From CBDESM01 sp965242485 (GTDB lineage: Bacteria > Chloroflexota > Dehalococcoidia > Bin125): DNA of 64,000 bases. The notes under the pieces are model-generated. The model had not been told where the DNA came from. It did no database searches and saw nothing but the letters and a program-made list of their open reading frames with translations. Location of the stretch: positions 1,550,001 to 1,614,000 of the forward strand of contig CBDESM010000003.1 in the NCBI GenBank assembly GCA_965242485.1. Reading direction: 5' to 3'. Below, piece by piece: positions 8,467 through 17,948 of the stretch. A program made the position numbers and the translations under genes. How positions within the stretch are numbered: position 1 is the first letter of the stretch; every line of letters starts with the position of its first letter.

Positions 8467-9042
8467 CTAGACCTCGAGGAGCTCGCGCTCCTTCTGATTC
8501 CCCGCCGCGTCCACTTTAGCGATGAACTGCTTGGTGAGGGCGTCGAGCCGTTCTTCGGCGACGTGCTCCTCGTCCTGCGAGATGTCGCCGTCGCGCTGCA
8601 TCTTGCGGAAATCGTCGTGTACGTGGCGGCGGACGTTGCGGACGGCGACGCGCGCCTCCTCGGTCTTGCGGTGGACGAGCTTGACCAGTTCGCGCCGGCG
8701 CTCCTCGGTGAGTTCGGGCAGCACGAGCCGGATCAGGATGCCGTCGGACTGCGGGTTGATGCCGATGTCGGAGGCCTGCAAGGCCTTGGTGATCGGGTCG
8801 AAGGCGTTCTTGTCCCAGGGCTGGATCGCGATCAGGCGGGCCTCCGGCGCGTTGATCGTGGCGAGCTGGTTGAGGTCCATCGCGGTGCCGTAGTAGTCGA
8901 CGCGGATCTTCTCGACGAGCGAGGAATGGGCGCGGCCGGTGCGGACGGCCTGGAGTTCGGCGTCGAGCGCGGAGACGGCGCCGGCCATGCGCGAGTCGGC
9001 GTCGTCGAAGGCGAGCTCGAACAGTTCCTCGTCGACGGCCAT
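8467..9042 (-). CDS. frr: ribosome recycling factor
   Basis: This 191-residue protein, with EF-G, splits post-termination ribosomes. The three-helix-bundle domain and the interrupting beta domain are recognisable: AVRTGRAHSSLVEKIRVDYYG, NAPEARLIAIQPWD, INPQSDGILIRLVLPELTEERR, and a C-terminal helix ending in QKERELLEV. Standard length. It follows pyrH by 15 bases. Confidence 0.95.
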   Translation of the reverse strand: MAVDEELFELAFDDADSRMAGAVSALDAELQAVRTGRAHSSLVEKIRVDYYGTAMDLNQLATINAPEARLIAIQPWDKNAFDPITKALQASDIGINPQSDGILIRLVLPELTEERRRELVKLVHRKTEEARVAVRNVRRHVHDDFRKMQRDGDISQDEEHVAEERLDALTKQFIAKVDAAGNQKERELLEV

Positions 9043-9057
9043 GGCGGGCTCCGCGGA

Positions 9058-9789
9058 TCAGCTCGCGAGCGCGGTCGGACCCGCGTGGATGCGGGTGCCG
9101 ATGCGGTCGCGCAGGACGGCGTCAACGATAGCGCCGTCGGATTGGATGCTGAACACGTGGATCGGGAGGCCGTGTTCGGCGCAGAGCGAGATGGCGGCGG
9201 AGTCCATGACGACGCCGAGCCGGGCGGCGATGGCGTCTTGGAAATTGAGCGTCTCGTAGCGGCGCGCGTCCGGTTCCCGGTTGGGGTCGCTGGTGTAGAC
9301 GCCGTCGATGCCGTGCTTGCCCATGAGCAGGGCGGAGGCCTCGATCTCGATGGCGCGGAGCGCGGTGGCAGTGTCGGTGGTGACGAAGGGGTTGCCGGTG
9401 CCGCCGACGCAGATCACGACGCGGCCCTTGTCGAGGTGGCGGATGGCGCGGCGGCGGATGTAGGGCTCGGCGATCTGGGGCATCTGGAAGGCGGACATGG
9501 TGCGGACGTCGGCGCCGCGGGCCTCGACGGCGTCCTGCAGGGCGAGGCCGTTGAGGACGGTCGAGAGCATGCCGACGGTGTGGGCGGTGGCGGCGGTCAT
9601 GCCGGAGGCTTCGGCCTCGCGGCCGCGGAAGAGGTTGCCGCCGCCGATCACGACGGCGATCTGGACGCCGGCGGCGCTGCATTCCGCGACTTGGCCGGCG
9701 ATGCGGTCGAGCTCGGCCGGATCGATGCCGAAGGGACGGTCGCCCTGGAGGGCCGCGCCGGAGACCTTGAGGACGATGCGGCGCTCCAC
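9058..9789 (-). CDS. pyrH: UMP kinase
   Basis: This 243-residue amino-acid-kinase-fold enzyme phosphorylates UMP to UDP. The family blocks are in order: KVSGAALQG, VIGGGNLFRG, TAHTVGMLSTVLNGLALQ, ICVGGTGNPFVTTDTATALRA, and KHGIDGVYTSDP. The gene sits between tsf and frr as in many bacteria. Confidence 0.95.
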   Translation of the reverse strand: MERRIVLKVSGAALQGDRPFGIDPAELDRIAGQVAECSAAGVQIAVVIGGGNLFRGREAEASGMTAATAHTVGMLSTVLNGLALQDAVEARGADVRTMSAFQMPQIAEPYIRRRAIRHLDKGRVVICVGGTGNPFVTTDTATALRAIEIEASALLMGKHGIDGVYTSDPNREPDARRYETLNFQDAIAARLGVVMDSAAISLCAEHGLPIHVFSIQSDGAIVDAVLRDRIGTRIHAGPTALAS

Positions 9790-9807
9790 GGCGGGCGCGG
9801 GCCGCGG

Positions 9808-10296
9808 CTACTCGCCGAGCTGCCAGCGGACGAAGCGGGCGACCTCGATGCGCTCCTTGGCGCTGGCGACGACTTCGTTGATGCGGTCGCCGATGGTCTT
9901 GGAGGAGTCGCGGATGAACTCCTGGTCGAGCAGGGCGGGGCCCTCGTCGCCGTCTCCGAGCTGGTCGGCGCTGACGGCGGCCGGGTTCATCGAGGCGACC
10001 TGCATGGCGATGTCGTGGGCGAGCTCGCGGAAGGGCTCGGTGCGGGCGACGAAGTCGGTTTCGCAGCGGAGGTCGACGAGGACGCCGATGCGCCCGTTGT
10101 GGATGTAGGACTCGATCAGCCCCTCGCTGGCGTCCTTGTCGGCGCGCTTGGCGGCGGTGGCGACGCCCTTTTCGCGGAGGACGGCTTTGGCGGCTTCGAA
10201 GTCGCCGCCGGAATCTTCAAGCGCGTGGCGGCAGTCCATGATGCCCGCGCCGGTCTCCTCGCGGAGCGCCTTGATCTGTTCGATGGATGCGGGCAC
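9808..10296 (-). CDS. tsf: elongation factor Ts (short form)
   Basis: At 162 residues this is a short EF-Ts, lacking most of the second core subdomain found in E. coli. The N-terminal UBA-like domain (EQIKALREETGAGIMDCRHALEDSGGDFEAAKAVLREKG) is complete, and the core motif GRIGVLVDLRCETDFVARTEPF is present. Short forms occur in several phyla, including Chloroflexota, Thermus and plastids. It is directly downstream of rpsB. Confidence 0.95.
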   Translation of the reverse strand: MPASIEQIKALREETGAGIMDCRHALEDSGGDFEAAKAVLREKGVATAAKRADKDASEGLIESYIHNGRIGVLVDLRCETDFVARTEPFRELAHDIAMQVASMNPAAVSADQLGDGDEGPALLDQEFIRDSSKTIGDRINEVVASAKERIEVARFVRWQLGE

Positions 10297-10336
10297 GGCG
10301 GGTCCTTCCCGGTGCTGGCGGCGTCCGCGTCGGCCG

Positions 10337-11104
<768 letters not shown>

Positions 11105-11257
11105 AGTGCTCCAAGCATGGGAGGGGCGCGGTCGCGGGTGCCGTTCGAGTATACGCAGGGCCCGGCGGACGTGATAGATTCGCGCCCTGAGCGGCGCGGG
11201 CGGCTCGGCGGCATCGCCGTGCCGTCGCGCATCGCCCCGTGCGCGGAGGAAACGACA

Positions 11258-11560
11258 GTGCCACGATACGCCTACGAATGCTTCGAGTGCGGACACACGC
11301 TGGAGAAGCTGGAGGGCTGGGACGCGCCGGCGAAGCAGCCGTGCAGCGAGTGCGACTCGGAGCTGCAGCGGATTCCGAGCGCGCCGGCGATCGTGTTCAA
11401 GGGTTCGGGCTGGTACTCGACCGACAACCGCAAATCGTCTTGGAAGTCGCGCTCGGACGAGGATCGGGACGGCGGATCCGGCGATTCTGAGAGCGGCGGC
11501 GAGGGCAGCGAGGCGAAGGCCGAGGGTGGCAAGGAGGCCGTCGCGTCCGCCGCCGAATAG
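11258..11560 (+). CDS. FmdB-type zinc-ribbon protein
   Basis: This 100-residue protein starts with the FmdB/CxxC regulatory-domain pattern YAYECFECGHTLEKL followed by CSECDSELQRIPSAPAIVFKGSGWYSTD, giving two CxxC zinc knuckles. The second half is acidic and Ser/Gly/Glu-rich low complexity. I chose the GTG at 11258, which has a strong GGAGGA ribosome-binding site seven bases before it. The family is widespread and its function is not settled. It is divergent from rpsB and just upstream of dtd. Confidence 0.85.
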   Translation: MPRYAYECFECGHTLEKLEGWDAPAKQPCSECDSELQRIPSAPAIVFKGSGWYSTDNRKSSWKSRSDEDRDGGSGDSESGGEGSEAKAEGGKEAVASAAE

Positions 11561-11569
11561 CGGCGCGGG

Positions 11570-12034
11570 ATGCGGGTCGTCGTCCAGCGGGTCAGCCGCG
11601 CCGAGGTCCTGGTCGATGGCGAGCCGGTCGGCAATATCGGCCGCGGGCTGTTGATCCTGATCGGCGCGGCCGAAGGCGACGATGAGGCGCGGGCCGACGC
11701 GCTGGCGGCGAAGGTGGCGGGGCTGCGCATCTTCCCGGGCGAGGACGGACGGCCCGATCTACCGCTGGCAGATGCCGGCGGCGCAGCGCTCGTGGTGAGC
11801 CAGTTCACGCTGCATGCGGACGTGCGCAAGGGGCGGCGGCCGAGTTTCACCGCCGCCGCCGCGCCGGAGATCGCGGAGCCGCTGGTGGAGCGGTTCGCGG
11901 ACGCGCTGAGGTCGCGCGGCATCCGCGTCGAACAGGGCAGGTTCGGGGCCTACATGGAGGTCGATCTGGTCAACGACGGGCCCTTCACGCTCGTGATCGA
12001 TTCGGCCGATCTGGAACGCCCGCGCAAGGGCTGA
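11570..12034 (+). CDS. dtd: D-aminoacyl-tRNA deacylase
   Basis: This 154-residue enzyme removes D-amino acids (and Gly from tRNA-Ala) mischarged on tRNA. The conserved SQFTLHADVRKGRRPSF and C-terminal GAYMEVDLVNDGPFTLVIDS (cross-subunit Gly-cisPro-equivalent region NDGPFT) are present. It is normal length and follows the FmdB-like gene by nine bases. It converges on nadC, whose stop is only eight bases away. Confidence 0.95.
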   Translation: MRVVVQRVSRAEVLVDGEPVGNIGRGLLILIGAAEGDDEARADALAAKVAGLRIFPGEDGRPDLPLADAGGAALVVSQFTLHADVRKGRRPSFTAAAAPEIAEPLVERFADALRSRGIRVEQGRFGAYMEVDLVNDGPFTLVIDSADLERPRKG

Positions 12035-12042
12035 GGCGCGGC

Positions 12043-12894
12043 TCAGAAAGCGAGATCGAGCGCGATGTCGAGGGCGGGGGCGGAGTGGGTGAGCGCGCCG
12101 AGGGAGATGTAGTCGACGCCGGCGGCCGAGATCGCTTCGATGTCGGCGAGGGCGATGCCGCCGCTGGCTTCCGTGGTCGCGCCAGCGCGGGCCGCGAGCG
12201 CCGCGGCGGCGGGGAGGTCGGCGAGCGCGAAGTTGTCGAGCAGGAGCGAGCGCGCTCCCGCCGCCAGCGCTTCCTCGGCTTCCGCCGCGGAGGTGACTTC
12301 AACCTCGACTGCCGTGGCGGGGCCGACGTTCTGCAAGGCGGTGCGGACGGCGTCGCCGAGGCTGCCGCCGGCGGCGCGGACGGCGGTGATGTGGTTGTCC
12401 TTGATCAGGACGCCGGCGGCGAGGTTGTCGCGGTGGTTGAGGCCGCCGCCGCAGCGGACGGCATAGCGCTCGGCCGCGCGCAGTCCGGGCGTCGTCTTGC
12501 GGGTGTCGAGGATGCGGGCGCGGCCGCCGCGCCGGGCCGCGGCGACGGCGGCAGCGGTCAGCGTGGCCGTGCCGGAGAGGCGCTGGAGGAAGTTCAGCGC
12601 GACCCGCTCGCCGGCGAGGATGCCGGCGGCGGAGCCTTCGATGCGGGCGATTCGGCGGCCGGCGGCGACCTGCTCGCCGTCTGCGGCATCCGCCGCGAAT
12701 TCCGCGCCGATGGCGGTGATCTCGAAGGCGGCGCTGGCGAAGCCGATGCCGCAGATGACGCCGTCGGCGCGGGCGATGATCTCGCCGGCCGCGTCGCGCA
12801 TCCAATCGGCGAGCGACATCGTCGTGACGTCGAGGCCGGCGCGGTCCTCGGCAAGCGCGGCTGCGGCGAGCGCGCGGATGGCGGCGCGATCCAT
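12043..12894 (-). CDS. nadC: nicotinate-nucleotide pyrophosphorylase (quinolinate phosphoribosyltransferase)
   Basis: This 283-residue enzyme converts quinolinate and PRPP to nicotinate mononucleotide. The blocks LAEDRAGLDVTT, ALNFLQRLSGTATLT, LDTRKTTPGLRAAERYAVRCGGGLNHR, IKDNH, VEVEVTSAAEAEEAL, LLLDNF and ASGGI...GVDYISLGALTHS are all recognisable. I chose the ATG at 12894; the longer open frame lies antisense to no gene but overlaps nadB out of frame. It is the last gene of the nadA-nadB-nadC unit, four bases after nadB. Confidence 0.95.
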   Translation of the reverse strand: MDRAAIRALAAAALAEDRAGLDVTTMSLADWMRDAAGEIIARADGVICGIGFASAAFEITAIGAEFAADAADGEQVAAGRRIARIEGSAAGILAGERVALNFLQRLSGTATLTAAAVAAARRGGRARILDTRKTTPGLRAAERYAVRCGGGLNHRDNLAAGVLIKDNHITAVRAAGGSLGDAVRTALQNVGPATAVEVEVTSAAEAEEALAAGARSLLLDNFALADLPAAAALAARAGATTEASGGIALADIEAISAAGVDYISLGALTHSAPALDIALDLAF

Positions 12895-12898
12895 CGGC

Positions 12899-14413
12899 CT
12901 ACTCGACCGCCATCCGCCAGAAGCGGCTGCGCGCCTGGCGGGCGTCTGCTTCGGGGAAGTCGGAGCGGACATGCGCGCCGCGGCTCTCCTCGCGGGCGAG
13001 CGCTGCGCCGATGATCGCGCGCGCTGCGAGCGCCGCGGAGTGCGTTTCCCGCTGTGCTTTGCTCGCTGGGTGCCGCCGCGCGTCGATCTCCGCTGCTGCC
13101 GCGGCGAGCCCGTCGGCGTCCCGGACCAGGCCCGCGCCGGCGGACATCGCGCCCCGGAGCGCGTCCCATGAGGGAGCGGCGGCGGAGGCGGGCAAGGCGA
13201 GCTGCTCCGGTGCGCAGCCGAATTCCGCGCCGCGCGGCGTTTCCGCTGCGGCGCGCGCGGCCCGGGCCGAGAAGACGGCGGCTTCGAGCAGGGAGTTGGA
13301 GGCGACGCGGTTCGCGCCATGCGCGCCGGTGGCGGCGGTCTCGCCGCAGGCGAAGAGGCCGGGGACGCTGGTGCGCCCGTCGAGATCGGTCGCGGCCCCG
13401 CCCATGTGGTAGTGGGCCGCGGGCGCAACGGGGACGGGGCCAGAGGCGAGGTCGTGGCCGCGCTCGAGGCAGCCGGCGCGGACGCCGGGGAAGCGTCCGC
13501 GGATGAAGTCGGCGCCGCGGTGGGAGATGTCGAGCCAGACGCGGTCGCTCCCGTCGCGGCGCATCGTTTCGGCGATGGCGTTGGCGACGACGCTGCGGGG
13601 GGCGAGCTCGGCGTCGGGGTGGACGCCGGCCATGAAGCGGTCGCCGCGGGCGTCGAGCAGGATCGCGCCTTCACCGCGGAGGGCTTCGGAGACGAGGAAG
13701 GCGGAGCCGTCGCCGGCGACGAGCGCGGTGGGGTGGAACTGCACGAACTCGACGTCGCGGACGATCGCGCCGGCGCGGAGCGCGAGGCCGAGTCCGTCGG
13801 CGGTGGCGCCGGGCGGGTTGGTCGTGTGGCGGTAGAGGGCGCCGGCGCCGCCGGTGGCGAGGATCGTCGCGCGGGCCTCGATCGCCGACGCGTTGCCGTC
13901 GGCGTCTTCGACCACCGCGCCGGCGCAGCGGCCGGCATCGATGATCAGCTCTCGCGCGCGCGCGCCGATGCGGAGATCGAGGCCGGCCTCCGCCGCTTGG
14001 GCGGCGAGCGCGGATTGGATATGCAGGCCGGTGCGGTCGCCGCCGGCGTGGAGCACGCGGTCGACGGAGTGCGCGCCCTCGCGGCCGAGCGCGATTGCGC
14101 CGTCCGCCGCGCGGTCGAAGTCGACGCCGAGCTCGATCAGGCGACGCACCGCCGGCGGTCCCTCGCGCGCGAGGACGCGGACGGCCGCGGGGTCGCAGAG
14201 GCCCGCGCCGGCGCGGATCGTGTCCGCCGCGTGCCGTTCGGGGTCGTCGTCCGCGCCGACGGCCGCGGCGATGCCGCCCTGCGCCTGATTGGTGTTGGTG
14301 CCCGCGAGCGGCGTCTTCGAGACGACGGCGACGGAACCGCGTTCGGCGGCGATCAGCGCGGCGTTGAGTCCGGCCAGGCCGCCGCCGATGACGAGGACGT
14401 CGACGCGGCGCAT
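12899..14413 (-). CDS. nadB: L-aspartate oxidase
   Basis: This 504-residue flavoprotein oxidises aspartate to iminoaspartate for NAD synthesis. The N-terminal FAD motif is GGGLAGLNAALIAAERG, followed by TNQAQGGIAAAVG. The substrate-site block is HYHMGGAATDLDGRTSVPGLFACGETAATGAHGANRVASNSLLEA. The C-terminal helical domain is present. It is seven bases downstream of nadA and feeds iminoaspartate directly to NadA. Confidence 0.95.
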   Translation of the reverse strand: MRRVDVLVIGGGLAGLNAALIAAERGSVAVVSKTPLAGTNTNQAQGGIAAAVGADDDPERHAADTIRAGAGLCDPAAVRVLAREGPPAVRRLIELGVDFDRAADGAIALGREGAHSVDRVLHAGGDRTGLHIQSALAAQAAEAGLDLRIGARARELIIDAGRCAGAVVEDADGNASAIEARATILATGGAGALYRHTTNPPGATADGLGLALRAGAIVRDVEFVQFHPTALVAGDGSAFLVSEALRGEGAILLDARGDRFMAGVHPDAELAPRSVVANAIAETMRRDGSDRVWLDISHRGADFIRGRFPGVRAGCLERGHDLASGPVPVAPAAHYHMGGAATDLDGRTSVPGLFACGETAATGAHGANRVASNSLLEAAVFSARAARAAAETPRGAEFGCAPEQLALPASAAAPSWDALRGAMSAGAGLVRDADGLAAAAAEIDARRHPASKAQRETHSAALAARAIIGAALAREESRGAHVRSDFPEADARQARSRFWRMAVE

Positions 14414-14420
14414 CGCCGGC

Positions 14421-15650
14421 TCAGGTGATTTCCAGCATGCGGTTGAGCGCGACCTGCGCCCACTCGCGGGTGTCGTCGTCGACTTGGATGCGGTTCACGA
14501 CGCGGCCCTCGACCAGCGACTCGGCGGCCCAGGCGAGGTAGGCCGGGTGGATGCGGTACATCGTCGCGCAGGGGCAGACGACCGGGTCGAGGCAGAACGC
14601 GGTCTTGCCCTGCGGCGCGACCTCTTGGTCGAGCCGGTGGACGAGGTTGATCTCGGTGCCGACGGCGTAGACGCCGGGCTCGCCGCCGCGGACGTAGTTG
14701 ATGATGAATTCGGTGGAGCCGACTGCGTCGGCCGCGTCGACGACGGGTTCGGGGCATTCCGGGTGGACCACGACCTTGCAGCCCGGATGCTGCGCGCGGG
14801 CCTTCTCGATCTGGTCGGTGCGGAAGCGGACGTGGACGGAGCAGTGGCCCTGCCAGAGCAGCACTTTGGACTGCTCGACGCGTTCGGGGCGCAGGCCGCC
14901 GAGCGCCTTGTTCGGGTTCCAGACGGCCGATTCGGCGCGGACATCGATGCCGAGCGCCTTGGCGGTGTTGCGGCCGAGGTGCTGGTCGGGGAAGAAGAGC
15001 ACGCGGTCGCCGCGCTCGAAGGCCCAGCGCAGGACGGCATCGGCATTGGAGGAGGTGCAGACCGCGCCGCCGTGCTTGCCGACGAACGCCTTCAGGGAAG
15101 CGGCCGAGTTCATGTAGGTGATCGGGATCACGCGCTCGGCGTCGACGACTTCGGAGAGCTCGTCCCAAGCGGCGTAGACGTCGTCGGGCTGGGCCATATC
15201 GGCCATCGAGCAGCCGGCGGCGAGGTTGGGCAGGACGACGATCTGGTCGGGCCGCGTGAGGATGTCGGCGCTTTCGGCCATGAAGTGGACGCCGCAGAAG
15301 ATGATGAATTCGGCTTCGCCGGCCGCGGCGGCCTGCTGCGCGAGCTTGAAGGAGTCGCCGCGGAAGTCGGCGAACTCGATGATGTCGTCGCGCTGGTAGT
15401 GGTGGCCGAGCACGAGCAGCCGATCTCCGAGCTCGCGGCGCGCGGCTCGGATGCGCTCGCGCAGTTCGCCGCCGCCCAAGTCGAGGTACTGCTGGGGGAT
15501 TTCGGGCTGCCACTCCGGCAAGTGCGGTTCGGAGGCGAGGGGGACGGTGGCGATGCCGGTCTCGCACTGATCGTCGGGCAAATTCGGCGGCAGGCGCGGG
15601 GGTTCGTAGCGCGGGGTGATGATCACGGAAGCGGGCGATGCAGTGGTCAT
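14421..15650 (-). CDS. nadA: quinolinate synthase A
   Basis: This 409-residue [4Fe-4S] enzyme condenses iminoaspartate with dihydroxyacetone phosphate. Diagnostic blocks: GHHYQRDDIIEFADFRGDS, FCGVHFMAESADILTRPDQIVVLPN, GCSMADMA, MNSAASLKAFVGKHGGAVCTSSNA, FFPDQHLGRNTA and HPECPEPVVDAAD. Cluster cysteines sit near the GCSMAD, VHPECPE and VVCPCATMYRI segments. I chose the ATG at 15650; a longer frame starting at 15734 would cross the palindromic operator and adds a Cys-rich, non-homologous leader. Transcription is likely controlled by NrtR through the operator 21 bases upstream. Confidence 0.95.
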   Translation of the reverse strand: MTTASPASVIITPRYEPPRLPPNLPDDQCETGIATVPLASEPHLPEWQPEIPQQYLDLGGGELRERIRAARRELGDRLLVLGHHYQRDDIIEFADFRGDSFKLAQQAAAAGEAEFIIFCGVHFMAESADILTRPDQIVVLPNLAAGCSMADMAQPDDVYAAWDELSEVVDAERVIPITYMNSAASLKAFVGKHGGAVCTSSNADAVLRWAFERGDRVLFFPDQHLGRNTAKALGIDVRAESAVWNPNKALGGLRPERVEQSKVLLWQGHCSVHVRFRTDQIEKARAQHPGCKVVVHPECPEPVVDAADAVGSTEFIINYVRGGEPGVYAVGTEINLVHRLDQEVAPQGKTAFCLDPVVCPCATMYRIHPAYLAWAAESLVEGRVVNRIQVDDDTREWAQVALNRMLEIT

Positions 15651-15670
15651 GGGCGGCTCTCGAACAGCGT

Positions 15671-15691
15671 TTAGTGTCAATATGACACTAA
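15671..15691. promoter_or_regulatory. NrtR operator of the nad operon
   Basis: A perfect inverted repeat with 9-base arms TTAGTGTCA and TGACACTAA around the spacer ATA lies between nrtR and nadA. Its position 21 bases before the nadA start, next to a gene for the NAD regulator NrtR, makes it the obvious operator. A TTGACA sits upstream on the minus strand at 15734-15729 with only a poor -10 about 18 bases on, so the palindrome would lie just downstream of the promoter, where binding would block initiation or elongation. The site is seen directly; the regulator assignment is inferred from context. Confidence 0.85.
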
Positions 15692-15746
15692 CGGGAATGG
15701 CGCAAGTGTTGCAGATTTTGGAGCAATTTGTCAACTGGTTGACCCG

Positions 15747-16397
15747 CTAACCGCGGTCGCGGAAGCGGTAGAGGCGGGCCGGCCGGCCGCGGCTGCTGAT
15801 GCGGGTTTCATCCGTTTCGCGCAGGAAGCCGGCGGCCCGGATGCGGCGGCGGAAGTTCCGCTTGTCGAGCGGGCGGCCGAGGATCGCCTCGTAGACCGAC
15901 TGGAGTTCGGGCATGCTGAAGCGCGGCGGCAGCAGCGAGTAGGCCGCGTCGGTGTACTCCAGCTTGTTGATCAGCCGCTGGCGGGCCGTGGCGATCACCT
16001 CCTCGTTGCGGAAGGCGAGCGGCGGCAGCGCGTCGAGCGGGAACCAGGCCGGGCGCCAAGCCGGGCGCGTGGCGAGGCGGACGCCGTCGCGCCGCACGAG
16101 CGCGAACGAGGCGACCGCGACGCTGCCGTCGGCCGGGCTCGGATCGAGATCGTTGAAGGTGTAGAGCTGCTCGAGGAAGAGATCGGCGACGCCGGTTTCC
16201 TCTTCGAGCTTGCGGACGGCGGCGCGGTCGAGCGATTCGCCCGGCTGCAGCGCGCCGCCGGGCGCGGCCCACTTGCCCTCTTCGGGCGGCGCGGAGCGCT
16301 CGATCAGCAGGACTTGCAGGCGGCCGGGATGGCGGGAGCCGATGGATTCGCCGACGCTGAAGATGACGACGACGACCGCGACGTCGGGGCGCCGCAT
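15747..16397 (-). CDS. nrtR: NrtR-type transcriptional regulator (Nudix domain plus winged helix)
   Basis: This 216-residue protein joins an N-terminal Nudix domain (about 6-140) to a C-terminal winged helix-turn-helix (about 145-214; ends LRETDETRISSRGRPARLYRF). That is the architecture of the NAD-biosynthesis regulator NrtR. The Nudix box reads GALQPGESLDRAAVRKLEEETGV, with Lys in place of the catalytic Glu in REUXEE, which fits a sensor that binds ADP-ribose or related ligands without efficient hydrolysis. It lies immediately upstream of nadA with a palindromic operator in between, so it most likely represses nadABC when NAD turnover products signal sufficiency or shortage. Confidence 0.9.
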   Translation of the reverse strand: MRRPDVAVVVVIFSVGESIGSRHPGRLQVLLIERSAPPEEGKWAAPGGALQPGESLDRAAVRKLEEETGVADLFLEQLYTFNDLDPSPADGSVAVASFALVRRDGVRLATRPAWRPAWFPLDALPPLAFRNEEVIATARQRLINKLEYTDAAYSLLPPRFSMPELQSVYEAILGRPLDKRNFRRRIRAAGFLRETDETRISSRGRPARLYRFRDRG

Positions 16398-16412
16398 CTC
16401 GGCGGGTCGGAG

Positions 16413-17762
16413 TCAGCTGCCGGCCGGCGCGGCGGTCGGCTGGCCGCTCAGCGACCATGCGCCGGCGCGGGTGATCGCCACGTCGACCAAGTCGCCGTTG
16501 GCGATGGCGCCGCGCTCGGCGTTGAAGTGGACCAGCTTCATCGTGCGGGTGCGGCCGGTCACCCGGTCGGTCGGCTCGTCTTCGGGCGACTTGATCGACT
16601 CGACCAGCACTGCCTCCTCGCGCCCGAGGTAGGCGGAATTGATCCCGAACGCGACGCTCTTCTGCAGTTCTTCGACGGCGTGCAGGCGCTCCGCCTTGAC
16701 CTCGGCCGGCACGTCGTCGGGCTGGTTGCGGTCGGCGAAGGTGCCGGCGCGCGGGCTGTAGGCGGCGACGTGGACCTTGTCGAAGCGCAGCTCGGCGAGC
16801 AGGTCGTGCGTGGCCCGGAAGTCGGCCTCGGTCTCGCCGGGGAAGCCGACGATCACGTCGGTGCTGATCGAAACATCGCTCCAGAGCGAGCGGACTTTTT
16901 CGACGCGGTCGCGGAACTCGGCGACGGTGTAGCCGCGCCGCATCTCGGCGAGGACGCGCTCCGAGCCCGATTGGACGGGGAGCGAGAAGGCTTCGCAGAC
17001 TTTGGGCAGCGAGGCCATCCCTTCGAGGATGCGGTCGGTCATGTCGGGCGGGTAGCTGGTGAGCTGGCGGATGCGGACCAGGCCGTCGAGGTCGTGCAGC
17101 GCGGCCATGAGGTCGTAGAGGTCGGCGTGCTCCGCGCCGTCGGCGACGGCAGGCTGATCCTTGCCGTAGGCCTCGACGGTTTGGCCGAGCAGGGTGACTT
17201 CGCGGACGCCGCGCTGGACGTGGGCCTCGACCTCGCGGCGGATCTCGCCGATGGGCCGGCTGCGCTCGCGGCCGCGGCGGAGCGGGACGATGCAGTAGGT
17301 GCAGAACTTGTCGCAGCCTTCGATTACGGGGACGTAGGCCGTGGCGCGGGTCTCCTCGGGGAAGATCGCGGGCCAGAACTCGCCGCCGTCGTCGGCTTCA
17401 TCGGCGATGTCGAGCAGGGCGGCGACGTCTTGGAACTGCTGCGGTTGCGCGAAGGCGTCGACGAAGGGGAAGCGCTTGGCGAAGGCGTCGTCGCGCCGCG
17501 CCGTCTTGGGGCCGACCATGCAGCCCATCACGGCCACGCGCATGTCGGGGTTGGCCTGCTTGAGCGAGGCGAGCGTGCCGAGCTTGGCCTGCGCCTTGTC
17601 CTCCGCGTGCCGGCGGACGGCGCAGGTGTTGAGCACGACGAGGTCGGCGTCGCGCGGGGAGTCGGTCGGCTCCATGCCGAGCCGTCGCAGGCCGGCGGCG
17701 AGCTTGGCGCTGTCGGCGACGTTGACTTGGCAGCCGACGGTCCAGATGTGGAACTGGCGCAT
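16413..17762 (-). CDS. miaB: tRNA-2-methylthio-N6-dimethylallyladenosine synthase
   Basis: This 449-residue radical-SAM methylthiotransferase modifies A37 of tRNAs reading UNN codons. The N-terminal UPF0004 domain carries the cluster cysteines in WTVGCQVN, VVLNTCAVR and AVMGCMVG. The radical-SAM motif is CDKFCTYCIVP. The C-terminal TRAM domain ends near VDVAITRAGAWSLSGQ. GCQVN replaces the common GCQMN. It lies between nrtR and tRNA-Ser on the same strand. A related B-type enzyme cannot be fully excluded, but the order of motifs fits MiaB. Confidence 0.9.
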   Translation of the reverse strand: MRQFHIWTVGCQVNVADSAKLAAGLRRLGMEPTDSPRDADLVVLNTCAVRRHAEDKAQAKLGTLASLKQANPDMRVAVMGCMVGPKTARRDDAFAKRFPFVDAFAQPQQFQDVAALLDIADEADDGGEFWPAIFPEETRATAYVPVIEGCDKFCTYCIVPLRRGRERSRPIGEIRREVEAHVQRGVREVTLLGQTVEAYGKDQPAVADGAEHADLYDLMAALHDLDGLVRIRQLTSYPPDMTDRILEGMASLPKVCEAFSLPVQSGSERVLAEMRRGYTVAEFRDRVEKVRSLWSDVSISTDVIVGFPGETEADFRATHDLLAELRFDKVHVAAYSPRAGTFADRNQPDDVPAEVKAERLHAVEELQKSVAFGINSAYLGREEAVLVESIKSPEDEPTDRVTGRTRTMKLVHFNAERGAIANGDLVDVAITRAGAWSLSGQPTAAPAGS

Positions 17763-17794
17763 GGGCGGGGCCTTCGGCGGAAAGCGGCAGGTGG

Positions 17795-17884
17795 TGGCGG
17801 AGGGTGAGGGATTCGAACCCTCGACGGAGTCTCCCCCGAACCCGCTTAGCAGGCGGGCGCACTAGGCCACTATGCGAACCCTCC
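17795..17884 (-). tRNA. tRNA-Ser(GCT)
   Basis: A full cloverleaf with a long variable arm is read on the minus strand. Acceptor GGAGGGT pairs with ACCCTCC, the anticodon loop is CTGCTAA (anticodon GCT), the T-loop is TTCGAAT, the discriminator is G and CCA is encoded. The long variable arm supports Ser. Confidence 0.95.
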
Positions 17885-17948
17885 GCCAGCGATGGTACCA
17901 GCGCAGCGCTCCCCCGGGAGGACGCGGATCGGCTTTAGGCTGCACCCG

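Noticed and set aside
14421..15734. Longer nadA starting at 15734
   Set aside because: It would translate through the NrtR operator and add a non-conserved leader; ATG 15650 gives the usual N-terminus.
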